DNA of 64,000 nucleotides from Oscillospiraceae bacterium (GCA_017535865.1 JAFXTM010000006.1:1-64000); one strand, 5' to 3'; positions 13,884 to 21,543 are shown, numbered from the stretch's first letter. Notes: generated from the letters alone by a model not told the origin. Made by a program: numbers and translations.

Positions 13884-14263
13884 TGGGCATCAGCAAAGAG
13901 AAGCGACTGGCGGTGTATACCAAGTATAACGGACATTGCGCCTACTGCGGGCGGAAGATCGAATACAAGGATATGCAGGTAGATCACTTCATTCCGCAAA
14001 ACATGGACTATGTTTTCGTAATGGGTGACGTGCCAGGCGTTGACAACGTGGACGACCTCAAAAACCTTATGCCCGCCTGTCGAATGTGCAATCACTACAA
14101 GAGGGCGCACAGCCTTGAAACCTTCCGCCGGTATATCGAGGAGATCCCGCGCAAGCTCCGGGCGGATTACATCTACAAGATCGGCGTCCTGTATGGGAAC
14201 GTCGTGGAAAACGAGAAGCCGATCAAGTTTTATTTTGAGACAGCAGAGGAGGGCGAGCGATGA
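13883..14263 (+). CDS. HNH endonuclease
   Basis: 126 aa. HNH core with CAYCGRKI, MQVDHFIPQ and NLMPACRMCNHYKR, i.e. two CxxC knuckles around the catalytic His. Start ATG 13883 overlaps the upstream stop (TGATG). Homing or accessory nucleases of this type are frequent in phage early regions; the packaging HNH is a different gene at 17304. Confidence 0.9.
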   Translation: MGISKEKRLAVYTKYNGHCAYCGRKIEYKDMQVDHFIPQNMDYVFVMGDVPGVDNVDDLKNLMPACRMCNHYKRAHSLETFRRYIEEIPRKLRADYIYKIGVLYGNVVENEKPIKFYFETAEEGER

Positions 14264-14556
14264 GCTGCATGAAAGTCTACATCGCCGGGAAGATCTCCGG
14301 CGACCCGAACTATCGGGCCAAGTTTCGCGCGGCCTCCTGCCGCTTTACGCTCCCGGGCGTGAGCGTCCTCAACCCCGCAGATCTGCCCGATGGAATGGCG
14401 CCGGGCGACTACATGGCGGTCTGCCTGCCGATGCTGCTGCAGGCCGACCTGGTCGTGTTCCTCCCGGACTGGCAGGACAGCGCCGGCGCCCGAATCGAGC
14501 ACGCGCTCGCCGAGTACGCCGGGAAAAACATTTATGAGTGGGAGGCGCAGCTGTGA
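14260..14556 (+). CDS. DUF4406 / nucleoside deoxyribosyltransferase-like protein
   Basis: 98 aa. Starts KVYIAGKISGDPNY and has VVFLPDWQDSAGARIEHALA, the two signature blocks of the nucleoside 2-deoxyribosyltransferase-like fold. May act on nucleotides or ADP-ribose-like ligands; the substrate is unknown. Coupled to the HNH gene by ATGA. Confidence 0.85.
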   Translation: MSCMKVYIAGKISGDPNYRAKFRAASCRFTLPGVSVLNPADLPDGMAPGDYMAVCLPMLLQADLVVFLPDWQDSAGARIEHALAEYAGKNIYEWEAQL

Positions 14557-14801
14557 GCAGCGAAGAGATCCTCGCACGGATCGCATACGATCTCGAGCAG
14601 CTCACCACCCCACACGAATCACGCCGCGTCGTGATCGGCATGACCGTCGACCTGTTCCAGATCCTCTGCCCAGGCGAGCACCTGCTGCTCGGAAATGACG
14701 CCATGGTGCGGCTCTTCGGGCACAAGATTAAAGTGCTCCCGTGCAGCGGCCGCTTGTGGATCGTCGGGCTGGAAGGCTCGGCAGAGGAGGCGCAGGCATG
14801 A
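14553..14801 (+). CDS. Hypothetical phage protein, GTG start
   Basis: 82 aa, GTG 14553 overlapping the previous TGA (GTGA) with GGGAGG upstream; an in-frame ATG at 14538 is the alternative. Helical N-terminus, then FGHKIKVLPCSGRLWIVGLE. No family recognised. Coupled to the next gene by ATGA. Confidence 0.65.
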   Translation: MSSEEILARIAYDLEQLTTPHESRRVVIGMTVDLFQILCPGEHLLLGNDAMVRLFGHKIKVLPCSGRLWIVGLEGSAEEAQA

Positions 14802-14962
14802 AAGAAACCGTCAAGGCCTGCGAGGTTTGCCGGGAGATCCTCCGGGAGGGCGGCTACACCGTCACCGAGAAGGACTACGAGCTGCTCGACGACTGCTCCT
14901 TCTGCGGACGGCACACCGCCGTGAAGCGCTGCACGATCGAGAAAGGAGAGAGAAAGAGATGA
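14798..14962 (+). CDS. Small Cys-rich phage protein
   Basis: 54 aa. Two CxxC pairs, CEVC and CSFC, plus a further Cys, suggesting a zinc ribbon. Start at the ATGA overlap; its stop overlaps the next ATG. Function unknown. Confidence 0.65.
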   Translation: MKETVKACEVCREILREGGYTVTEKDYELLDDCSFCGRHTAVKRCTIEKGERKR

Positions 14963-15243
14963 ATCCCTACACAAGGAACTTAGAACTCGCTGTCCTCAGC
15001 AAGGACAGCGAGAGAATCAACCGCGAGACCGAGCGCCTCATGCAGGCGATCGCCAACGACCTCTCGGCCGTGACACGCAAGTACGGCACCGACAGCGCCT
15101 TCCACGGCCTGATCCTCGCCGTCGTCGACAGCTTTGCCGCCTCGCTGCGGCTGATCGCCGACGAGCAGGATCTCCAGATCGCCGCGGAGCTCTCCAAGCA
15201 CACCATGACCTGCACGATCGACGCACGGGGAGGGAAGAGATGA
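14959..15243 (+). CDS. Hypothetical helical phage protein
   Basis: 94 aa, after a GAGAGAGAAAGAG leader. Almost fully helical by composition, with the motif INRETERLMQAIANDLSAV. No recognised family. Coupled on both sides by stop-start overlaps. Confidence 0.65.
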   Translation: MNPYTRNLELAVLSKDSERINRETERLMQAIANDLSAVTRKYGTDSAFHGLILAVVDSFAASLRLIADEQDLQIAAELSKHTMTCTIDARGGKR

Positions 15244-15491
15244 TCGAGGACCACATCGTGAACGGCGAGCTTGTGTTCACTGACCGCGAACAGAAGGCTC
15301 TGCAGCTGCCTTTGAATCAGATCACGGCCTGCTTTATCTGTCACACCATCGACGCAAAGCGGGATATGCTTCGCCTGGGCTGCGCAAGGGGGACCTTCCA
15401 GGTCACGCGAAAACTCGGCTATGTCTGCCAGGCTTGCTTCCAGCGGCTCTGCGATGCCAACGACATCGACCCGCTCGAATACTTCCGTTAG
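15240..15491 (+). CDS. Small zinc-finger-like phage protein
   Basis: 83 aa. CFIC and CQAC pairs plus two further cysteines indicate metal binding. Its TAG stop (15489-15491) lies within the left arm of a 30-bp perfect palindrome. Confidence 0.68.
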   Translation: MIEDHIVNGELVFTDREQKALQLPLNQITACFICHTIDAKRDMLRLGCARGTFQVTRKLGYVCQACFQRLCDANDIDPLEYFR

Positions 15492-15514
15492 TATGTTAGC
15501 TAACATACTAACGG
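15485..15514. promoter_or_regulatory. Perfect 30-bp palindrome without loop
   Basis: CCGTTAGTATGTTAG (15485-15499) is followed directly by its exact reverse complement (15500-15514). It covers the stop of the preceding gene and lies just before an AGGAGG site. It is suited to a dimeric regulator, or to a cruciform or RNA hairpin. Confidence 0.8.
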
Positions 15515-15518
15515 GAAA

Positions 15519-15548
15519 AAGGAGGACGTGTTCTATGGTATAGAACAC
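15519..15548 (+). promoter_or_regulatory. Strong SD, two-codon ORF and second hairpin
   Basis: AAGGAGG (15519-15525) precedes ATG GTA TAG at 15534-15542, a two-codon frame. The same bases form a perfect GTGTTCTAT/ATAGAACAC hairpin with a 3-nt loop (15528-15548). The next real start (15559) has no SD of its own, so coupling through this mini-frame or hairpin is likely. Confidence 0.5.
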
Positions 15549-15558
15549 AGAACAAGCT

Positions 15559-15774
15559 ATGAACCACGACATGACACACTGCGCGGACTACCGCAAGAGC
15601 CGCTGCCCGCAGCGCTGCTTCCGGGCGCGGCTCACGCGGGAGCTCTTCGAGCGCCAGGCCCGCGGCGAGCTCGCCGGGATCCCGATGAGCTTCGCCCACC
15701 TGCGCGGCACCGCCGAGTGCTGGGAGGGCAGCCGCACCGATTCCAAAGTGAGAGAGAGGAAAAACGAAACATGA
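15559..15774 (+). CDS. Small Cys-containing phage protein
   Basis: 71 aa. Cysteines at C8, C16, C20 and C55. Basic middle (CFRARLTRELFERQARGEL). No SD directly upstream, but see the mini-frame at 15534. The end overlaps the next start by ATGA. Function unknown. Confidence 0.6.
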   Translation: MNHDMTHCADYRKSRCPQRCFRARLTRELFERQARGELAGIPMSFAHLRGTAECWEGSRTDSKVRERKNET

Positions 15775-15971
15775 CCGACGTGACCTTTACCATGGACCAG
15801 ATCCGGGCGGCCGCCTTCACGGTGCTGACTGATTACGTGTTCCTTAAAGGGGAGGAATACGCCGCCTTTACCCACGGCGTGATCGCCCTCGCGGCCCAGC
15901 TCTCGGACCTCGCCGGGGAGAATGTCAAGGATTCTTGCCTTGACAAATCGGAGGGGGCGGGTCCAAAATGA
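15771..15971 (+). CDS. Hypothetical phage protein
   Basis: 66 aa, AGAGAGAGG upstream, ATGA-coupled at both ends. Helical (MDQIRAAAFTVLTDYVFLKG). Near its end an 8-bp inverted repeat (15923-15930, 15938-15945) lies in the coding sequence. No family recognised. Confidence 0.65.
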   Translation: MTDVTFTMDQIRAAAFTVLTDYVFLKGEEYAAFTHGVIALAAQLSDLAGENVKDSCLDKSEGAGPK

Positions 15972-16168
15972 AAGACGTCCCCGAAGTGGGCGAGCCGATC
16001 TGCTGGACGCCGGCGGCCTTTACCCACAACACCGACAACTCCGCCGGCGTGCTCGGCCTCACCGTGCGCGTCAGCGGCCGGATCGTCTACGTAAACGCCG
16101 AGCACCGCTGGTACCGCGCCGAGGCCACGTTCCCCGGCGGGACGATCCGGGAGGGATTCAAATTCTAA
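15968..16168 (+). CDS. Hypothetical phage protein
   Basis: 66 aa, beta-rich, with YVNAEHRWYRAEATFPGG near the end. It resembles small beta proteins of clostridial phages but I do not recognise a named family. ATGA-coupled to the previous gene and followed by the HUH gene. Confidence 0.65.
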   Translation: MKDVPEVGEPICWTPAAFTHNTDNSAGVLGLTVRVSGRIVYVNAEHRWYRAEATFPGGTIREGFKF

Positions 16169-16219
16169 TCCGACGGGCCCGCGCCGTATGGCCAGCGCCG
16201 CACCAAAGGAGTGTGGCGC

Positions 16220-16969
16220 ATGGCCAAAACGATGAAGATCGTCACGGCGGGGCCTTATCAAAAGAAGATTCTCTATAGCCGCGGCCACCGCTCGGACAGC
16301 CCGAAGCAGCGCGCCGCCAAGCGCCGGGCCTCCAGCGAGGCCCAGAAGCGCCTCAACCTCAAGAACAGCCGGGAGAAGCTCAAGCTCACGCTCGCCGCCG
16401 CCTTCCCGACCGCCGGCAGCGGCTGGGTCTGCGTGCTGACCTACCGGGACGAGTGCCTGCCGCACAGCTGGGACGAGGCCACCGCGATCGTGAACGAGTT
16501 CCGCAAGAGCATGCGGCGCGAGCGGCGGCGGCTCGGACTCCCGTTCCTGATGGCCTCCAACATCGAGGAGCACTCGAGCCGCCACCAACGCCTCCACCAC
16601 CACGCGGTGATCAACAACACCGGCGAGGACTTCGCCCTCATCCGGCGCTGCTGGAAGTGGGGCGAGGTGCTGGAGTTCCACCCGATGCGGGTGGACAAGG
16701 AGCAGAACTGGGAGACGCTCGCGGCCTACATGACCAAGGAGACGCCCGAGAAGCTCGGCAAGCACGGCTGGACCGCCACGCGCAACTGCCCCAAGCCCGA
16801 GGTCGAGACCTTCACCGTCTCCGACGACACGACACTGCAGGCGCCCGCCGGCACGCACCTGATCTCCTCGGAGCGCCGGCGCGACGAGTGGGCGAGCTGG
16901 GAGCTGATCGAGTACGTCTTCCCGACCGGCCAGCGTCCGCCCAAGGCGAAGCGGCGCCGGAAACGTTGA
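16220..16969 (+). CDS. HUH-type rolling-circle replication-associated protein
   Basis: 249 aa. Shows the order of motifs seen in HUH nucleases: a basic N-terminus, WVCVLTYRDECLPHSWDEA (about 76-94), the metal site LHHHAVINNTG (about 129-139) and a tyrosine motif LAAYMTKE (about 170-177), then a basic tail. The family nicks one strand in rolling-circle replication. Start ATG 16220 sits 9 bp from AAAGGAG; a GTG at 16211 is possible. An HUH gene beside DnaB-type replication is noteworthy. Confidence 0.78.
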   Translation: MAKTMKIVTAGPYQKKILYSRGHRSDSPKQRAAKRRASSEAQKRLNLKNSREKLKLTLAAAFPTAGSGWVCVLTYRDECLPHSWDEATAIVNEFRKSMRRERRRLGLPFLMASNIEEHSSRHQRLHHHAVINNTGEDFALIRRCWKWGEVLEFHPMRVDKEQNWETLAAYMTKETPEKLGKHGWTATRNCPKPEVETFTVSDDTTLQAPAGTHLISSERRRDEWASWELIEYVFPTGQRPPKAKRRRKR

Positions 16970-17035
16970 GCTTTTTCTTTTAACTTTTTCCGCCTTGCTT
17001 CCAGTATTATTTTAAGGGAAAGGACGTGAAAACCC

Positions 17036-17242
17036 TTGCAGACAGTGGAAAACTGTGGTAAACTTGTCGTAGATGAAAAGGGCGCCATCCAGTGCCCGAA
17101 CTGCCGGCGGAAGATCCGCCGGATCCGCGTCAAACCAGGCAGCGAGCTGCGCGGCGTCTCCGTCCAGTGCAGCGAGTGCCGCTTCGAGATGCAGGTGAAT
17201 ATCGACCAGGCCAGCGCTACCTACTCCAGCCCGCGCCATTGA
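17036..17242 (+). CDS. Com/KTR-like Cys-rich zinc protein
   Basis: 68 aa, probable TTG start (17036) after AAGGACGTGAAAACCC. CPNC and CSEC knuckles around VKPGSELRGVSVQ match the Cys-rich KTR/Com-like pattern. Mu Com acts on mRNA translation; here a role as late regulator is only inference. It ends inside the terminator that separates early and late genes. Confidence 0.7.
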   Translation: MQTVENCGKLVVDEKGAIQCPNCRRKIRRIRVKPGSELRGVSVQCSECRFEMQVNIDQASATYSSPRH

Positions 17243-17283
17243 CTTTCCCGAAAGGATGCAGTCAGTGGCGCGGGCTTTTTTCG
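17230..17283 (+). terminator. Terminator between early and late regions
   Basis: Fifteen-bp arms (17230-17244 and 17260-17274, one G-T pair) followed by CTTTTTTTCG. It overlaps the end of the Com-like gene and stands before the packaging genes. It could be the point where late transcription is gated. Confidence 0.85.
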
Positions 17284-17303
17284 TCTCTCGGAGGTGATAG
17301 CCC

Positions 17304-17660
17304 GTGAACGGGATCAGCCCGCGCCGCCTTGTCCAGCTCCGGATCCTCCTGGAAAAAGGCGGAGAGGCCCGCTTCTACTGGTGGCCCGAGTGGCTGCAGC
17401 TGCGCGGCGACGTGCTCGAACTTGATCGGCACGAGTGCCAGCTCTGCAAGGCCCGGGGACGCTACAGCCAGGCGACGATCGTCCACCACGTCAAGCACCT
17501 GCGCGACCGGCCGGATCTCGCGCTGTCGATCTGGGATCCGGACACACACGAGCGGCAGCTCGTGTCCGTCTGCAAGGCCTGCCACGAGGCGGAGCATCCG
17601 GAGGCGCTGCGTAAGTTTGAGCCGCGCAAGGCTCCGCTCACGGCCGAGCGTTGGGATTGA
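17304..17660 (+). CDS. Phage packaging HNH endonuclease
   Basis: 118 aa, GTG start after GGAGGTGATAG. HNH fold with CQLC, a TIVHHVKHL catalytic segment and VSVCKACHEAEHP. HNH proteins next to terminase genes are required for DNA packaging in several HK97-like phages. First gene of the late region. Confidence 0.9.
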   Translation: MNGISPRRLVQLRILLEKGGEARFYWWPEWLQLRGDVLELDRHECQLCKARGRYSQATIVHHVKHLRDRPDLALSIWDPDTHERQLVSVCKACHEAEHPEALRKFEPRKAPLTAERWD

Positions 17661-17772
17661 CCCGGGCTGCTGCTGGGCAAATCTCCCCAGCGGGAGACAC
17701 CCCCCGGTCTGAAAAACGGGCCCGAACCCCCAACCGGCCAAATCTGCAGGGTGGCAGGGCAAGGGAGAAATT
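17661..17772. other. Gene-free stretch before terminase; possible cos region
   Basis: G+C-rich 112 bp with runs of C and short inverted pieces (CCCCGGTCTG, then AAAACGGG). No open frame is convincing. Phages with HNH plus P27-type small terminase are often cos type and their cos sites lie near these genes. That this is the cos site is a guess. Confidence 0.25.
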
Positions 17773-17994
17773 TTGCTGCGCACGCGCTGCCGCCGGGCGC
17801 GCGGGCGCGGAAAAAGCCGGGATGATTCGAGGAAAATGCCGGCAGCACGCTGCAATTGCGGCAGATCTGTCTTCGTCGGCGCGTTTGATTTTCTGACGTT
17901 CGCTGCGGCGGAGAGAGCCGCGGCGGAGAGATGGGAGCTTAGTGACGCGGAGCGCGAGATGGTCGCGCTGATCGACGCGAAGTGCCAAAAATGA
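17773..17994 (+). CDS. Possible small protein before terminase
   Basis: 73 codons from TTG 17773 (AAGGGAGAAA upstream). The N-terminal third is an Arg-rich stretch that looks non-coding, but the end (ERWELSDAEREMVALIDAKC) resembles a real acidic helix. It may be a genuine small gene with a later start, or chance. Confidence 0.35.
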   Translation: MLRTRCRRARGRGKSRDDSRKMPAARCNCGRSVFVGAFDFLTFAAAERAAAERWELSDAEREMVALIDAKCQK

Positions 17995-18009
17995 ACACGC
18001 GGAGGAACT

Positions 18010-18342
18010 ATGAGCAGGGACTGGACCAGGACAAAGGAATACCGAGAGCTGCGGGACGGCCTGGCCGACAACCTGGAGGCGCGCGGCCTGGTGGAGCCCG
18101 TATACCAGGAGCTGCTCCGGCGCTATATGGAGCTCTGGTGCGAGTTCAAGGATCTGACGCAGGACATCCGGGCGCGAGGCGTGTGCGTCTGGGATGAAAA
18201 ACGGGGCATGCTGGTGGAAAACCGCAGCCTCACGATCCGCCACCAGACGAGCCAGAAGATGATCGACATCTATAACGCGCTCGGCTTCCGGGAGCTGAGC
18301 ACCGGCGCCGGGCGCGCGAGCCCCGACGACGATGAGCTGTAA
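18010..18342 (+). CDS. terS: P27-family terminase small subunit
   Basis: 110 aa. Helical, with LVEPVYQELLRRYMELWCEF near the middle and MIDIYNALGF at the end, as in P27-type small terminases. Binds the packaging site and hands DNA to the large subunit. GGAGGAACT precedes the start. It overlaps the large subunit gene by 11 bp. Confidence 0.87.
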   Translation: MSRDWTRTKEYRELRDGLADNLEARGLVEPVYQELLRRYMELWCEFKDLTQDIRARGVCVWDEKRGMLVENRSLTIRHQTSQKMIDIYNALGFRELSTGAGRASPDDDEL

Positions 18343-20128
18343 GCCCTCGGGACCGGCCCGGACTGCCGCCGGCAGCCGGCGTCCTCCTCCTGGCGCCGCC
18401 GCATCGGTACCGCAGGTACCCACGGCCGAGCCGGTCCTGCCTGCCGGGACGCTGATCCCGCCGGTCGTCGAGATCTACCTCGAGATGGTCGAGAACGACA
18501 GGCCGCGGGCCTGCCCTGAACAGCACGCCCTGGCCGCGTACATCCGGCGCGTCTTCGCGCGGGAGACGCTGATAATCGAGATCGAGCGGCTCGAGAAGTA
18601 CCTGAGCCTTGAAAAGTATTTTCCGTTCGAGCTCTATCCCTGGGAGCGCTTCCTGGTCGCCCTCTGGCTCTGCACGTACAAGGCGCCGGGGCTGCCGCGC
18701 TGGAAGACGCTCTTCACCCTGCTCGGCCGAGGCGCCGGCAAGGACGGCCTAATCGGCTTCATCGCCTTTTGCGCCGTGAGCCCCTACAACCCTGTTGACG
18801 GCTACGACGTTGATATCTGCGCCAACGACGAGGAACAGGCGACGCGCCCGGTGAAGGACGTGATCGACGTTCTTGAGAGCCCGGCAAGGGAGCGGAAGCT
18901 CAAAAAACACTACTACCACACAAAGGAGCTCGTGCAGGGCCGCGTCAACCGCGGCGTGATCAAGGGCCGGACGAACAACCCCAAGCACCGCGACGGCATG
19001 CGCAGCGGGATGATCGTCTTCAACGAGATCCACGCCTACCAGAACTATGACAACATTAAGGTCTTCCGGACCGGCCTCGGGAAAAAGGACGAACCCCGCG
19101 AGGGCTGCTTTTCCTCCGAGGGCGAGATCCAGGACGGACCGCTTGACGATATGCTCGAGCGCGGGCGCCGGATCCTCTTCCAGGACGAGGAGGACAACGG
19201 CTTCCTTCCCTTCATCTGCTGCCTGAGCGAGGAGAAACAGGTCCACGATCCGGAGAACTGGAGTATGGCGAACCCGTCGCTGCCGTACCGGCCGACGCTG
19301 CTGCAGGAAATCCGGGACGAGTACACCGAGTGGAAGGATCGCCCGGAGGAGCACGGCGACTTCCTGACGAAACGGATGGGGATCCGGAAGGGCTTCAAGG
19401 AGATCGCCGTTACGGATTACGAGAAGATCAAGGCGACAAACCGGGAGATCCCGGACCTCACGGGATGGAGCTGCACCGTCGGCATCGACTTTGCCGAGCT
19501 GAGCGACTTCGCGAGCGTGGACTTCCATTTCCGGAAAGGCGAGCAGCGCTTCGATATCAACCGGACCTGGATCTGCCTCAAATCGAAGACGCTGCCGCGC
19601 GTCCGCGCCCCCTGGCGGGACTGGGCCGAGCTTAAAAATTCGGACGGCTCGCCGATCGTGACGCCGGTGGACGACGTGAGCATCCACCCGCGGCTGCTGG
19701 CGGCGCACATCCAGGAGATGGGCCGCCGCTACAACATCCGGATGATCGCGATGGACAGCTTCCGCTGGACGGTCGTGTCCGACGCGCTGCGAGCGATCGG
19801 CTTCGACGCGTCCGACAAGGAGCGCGTGAAGCTCGTCCGGCCGGCCGATATCATGCGGACGGACCCGACGATCCAGCAGTGCTTCGACCGCGGGTACTTT
19901 GCCTGGGGGAACAATCCCTGCCTGCGCTGGGCGGTCAACAACACCAAGCGCCTGCGGCGCGGCCGCAGCGAGGGGACCGACACCGGGAACTACTACTATG
20001 CCAAGATCGACGCGAAGGCGCGCAAGACGGACCCGTTCATGGCCCTGGTGGCCGCCGTGACCGCTGAGAGCGTGCTCGGGACGGGAGAACCGCCCAAGCC
20101 ACCGCCGATCGGGGCGATCGTTCTGTGA
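18332..20128 (+). CDS. terL: Terminase large subunit
   Basis: 598 aa. ATPase with Walker A-like LGRGAGKDG (about 131-139) and Walker B MIVFNEIHAY (about 227-236). RNase H-like nuclease domain with D386 (VGIDFAEL), D475 (IAMDSFRW) and a late KTDPFMAL motif. The first 40 residues are Pro/Ala-rich and may start later. It drives DNA into proheads and cuts concatemers. Confidence 0.96.
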   Translation: MSCKPSGPARTAAGSRRPPPGAAASVPQVPTAEPVLPAGTLIPPVVEIYLEMVENDRPRACPEQHALAAYIRRVFARETLIIEIERLEKYLSLEKYFPFELYPWERFLVALWLCTYKAPGLPRWKTLFTLLGRGAGKDGLIGFIAFCAVSPYNPVDGYDVDICANDEEQATRPVKDVIDVLESPARERKLKKHYYHTKELVQGRVNRGVIKGRTNNPKHRDGMRSGMIVFNEIHAYQNYDNIKVFRTGLGKKDEPREGCFSSEGEIQDGPLDDMLERGRRILFQDEEDNGFLPFICCLSEEKQVHDPENWSMANPSLPYRPTLLQEIRDEYTEWKDRPEEHGDFLTKRMGIRKGFKEIAVTDYEKIKATNREIPDLTGWSCTVGIDFAELSDFASVDFHFRKGEQRFDINRTWICLKSKTLPRVRAPWRDWAELKNSDGSPIVTPVDDVSIHPRLLAAHIQEMGRRYNIRMIAMDSFRWTVVSDALRAIGFDASDKERVKLVRPADIMRTDPTIQQCFDRGYFAWGNNPCLRWAVNNTKRLRRGRSEGTDTGNYYYAKIDAKARKTDPFMALVAAVTAESVLGTGEPPKPPPIGAIVL

Positions 20129-20135
20129 CTGGGGG

Positions 20136-20176
20136 ACGGATTGCCACGCCGTCGTTCGCGACGGCTCGCAATGACA
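20136..20176 (+). repeat. Dispersed hairpin repeat, copy 11
   Basis: Inner stem CCGTCGTTCGCGACGG, paired apart from the loop. It begins 8 bp after the large-terminase stop, followed by two other repeat types. Confidence 0.88.
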
Positions 20177-20188
20177 GACTCAGACCGG

Positions 20189-20252
20189 GAGATCCTTCGC
20201 TGCGCTCAGGATGACAGGAATATCTAAACGGGCCGCCGAGGGCGGCGGCCCC
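20189..20252. repeat. Two further short repeat types in tandem
   Basis: 20189-20217 contains GATCCTTCGCTGCGCTCAGG and ends GATGACAG, with ATCCT/AGGAT arms. 20230-20252 is a GGGCCGCC/GGCGGCgGCCC hairpin. Both look like dispersed repeat units I have seen in other bacterial genomes, although each occurs only once here. Together with copy 11 they fill the terminase-portal gap. Confidence 0.55.
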
Positions 20253-20286
20253 TACAAGCGAACATAATCGGACCTGCGCCGTATGG

Positions 20287-20332
20287 CCCGCGTCAGCTCG
20301 AGAAGACGAGCCGACGCGGGCTTTTTGCTTTT
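20287..20332 (+). terminator. Terminator before the portal gene
   Basis: CCCGCGTCaGCTCG pairs with CGAGCcGACGCGGG, followed by CTTTTTGCTTTT. It ends 14 bp before the portal start, so head-gene expression must start nearby or tolerate read-through. Confidence 0.8.
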
Positions 20333-20346
20333 GAAGGGAGGGTCCC

Positions 20347-21537
20347 ATGGGCCTGAACATTTTCAAGTTCCTGACGGGGAACGGAAAAACGGAGTTGAAG
20401 AACGTGACCGATCTGGTTTGCCGGGAGCTGCTGGACGCGGCGCTCGATTACCAGATCCGGGAGCTGAGCTTCTGGTGCTGTGTTAATTGGATCGCGAACG
20501 CCATCGGGCGCTGCGAGGTCCGCACCTTCCGCGAGGGCGCGGAGATCCGGGAGCGCGAGTACTACCTGTGGAACGTGGAGCCGAACGTGAACCAAAACAG
20601 CACGGCCTTCTGGCACAAGGCGGTCGCCCGGCTGTTTCAGGACAACGAGCTGCTGATCGTTCCCATCCGCCGCCGGGACGGCCTGGACGCCGTGGCGGTG
20701 GCGGACGACTGGGACGATCCAGAATGGGCCCCTACGCGGCAGAACGAATACCGCAACGTGAAGGTCTGGGACTTCACCTTCACCCAAAAGGTCTTCCGCG
20801 AGGACGACGTGATCCACCTGAAGCTGAACCACTGTGACATGCGCCCGATCCTGAACGGGCTTTATGACAGCTACTTCAAGCTGGTGAAGGCCGCCATGAA
20901 CGCCTACGGCTGGCAGAACGGACAGCACTGGAAGGTCCATGTGAGCCAGCTTGCCGCCGGCGCCGACGGCTGGGAAGAGACCTTCCGCAAGATGATCGAG
21001 ACGCAAATCAAGCCCTTTCTTGATTCCAACGGGGCCGTGCTGCCGGAGTTCGACGGATACAAATACGAGAATGTCGGGGGCGCGGCGGCCGGAACGCGGG
21101 ACACCCGCGATATCAAGGCACTGATCGAGGACATTTTCAGCTACACGGCGCGGGCCTTTGGGGTCGCCGACGTGCTGCTGCGGGGCGAGGTGGAGGCCAC
21201 GGGCGACGCGATGAAGCGCACGCTCACCGGCGCGATCGACCCGATCTGCGACCAGTTCTCGGAGGAGGCGACGCGAAAACGCTACGGCTACGACGCGTGG
21301 CAGCAGGGGTCCTACCTGCGCATGGACTCCTCCAGCATCCAGCATTTTGACCTCTTCGGCCAAGCCGCCAACATCGAGAAACTCCTCGGCAGCGGCTGGA
21401 GCCTGAACGATATTCGCCGGGCGGCCGGAGAGCAGCCGATCAACGAGCCCTGGGCGGACGAGCACCTGATCACCAAGAACATCGGGCGTCTCGACACCGC
21501 CGAAGGCGACCAGGAAGGAGGGAACAACAACGGATAA
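20347..21537 (+). CDS. HK97-type portal protein
   Basis: 396 aa. The pattern SFWCCVNWIANAIGRCEV near residue 40 and the block of acidic and aromatic segments in the middle, with FSYTARAFGVADVLLRGE and a late WSLNDIRRAAGEQPI, match HK97/SPP1-type portals. Forms the dodecameric ring through which DNA enters. GGGAGGG lies before the start. Confidence 0.93.
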   Translation: MGLNIFKFLTGNGKTELKNVTDLVCRELLDAALDYQIRELSFWCCVNWIANAIGRCEVRTFREGAEIREREYYLWNVEPNVNQNSTAFWHKAVARLFQDNELLIVPIRRRDGLDAVAVADDWDDPEWAPTRQNEYRNVKVWDFTFTQKVFREDDVIHLKLNHCDMRPILNGLYDSYFKLVKAAMNAYGWQNGQHWKVHVSQLAAGADGWEETFRKMIETQIKPFLDSNGAVLPEFDGYKYENVGGAAAGTRDTRDIKALIEDIFSYTARAFGVADVLLRGEVEATGDAMKRTLTGAIDPICDQFSEEATRKRYGYDAWQQGSYLRMDSSSIQHFDLFGQAANIEKLLGSGWSLNDIRRAAGEQPINEPWADEHLITKNIGRLDTAEGDQEGGNNNG

Positions 21538-21543
21538 GGAAAA

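Noticed and set aside
15528..15770. GTG-started frame running into the gene at 15771
   Set aside because: The GTG is too close to the AGGAGG, the encoded chain is Pro/Arg/Ala shadow sequence, and the 15559 and 15771 genes explain the region better.
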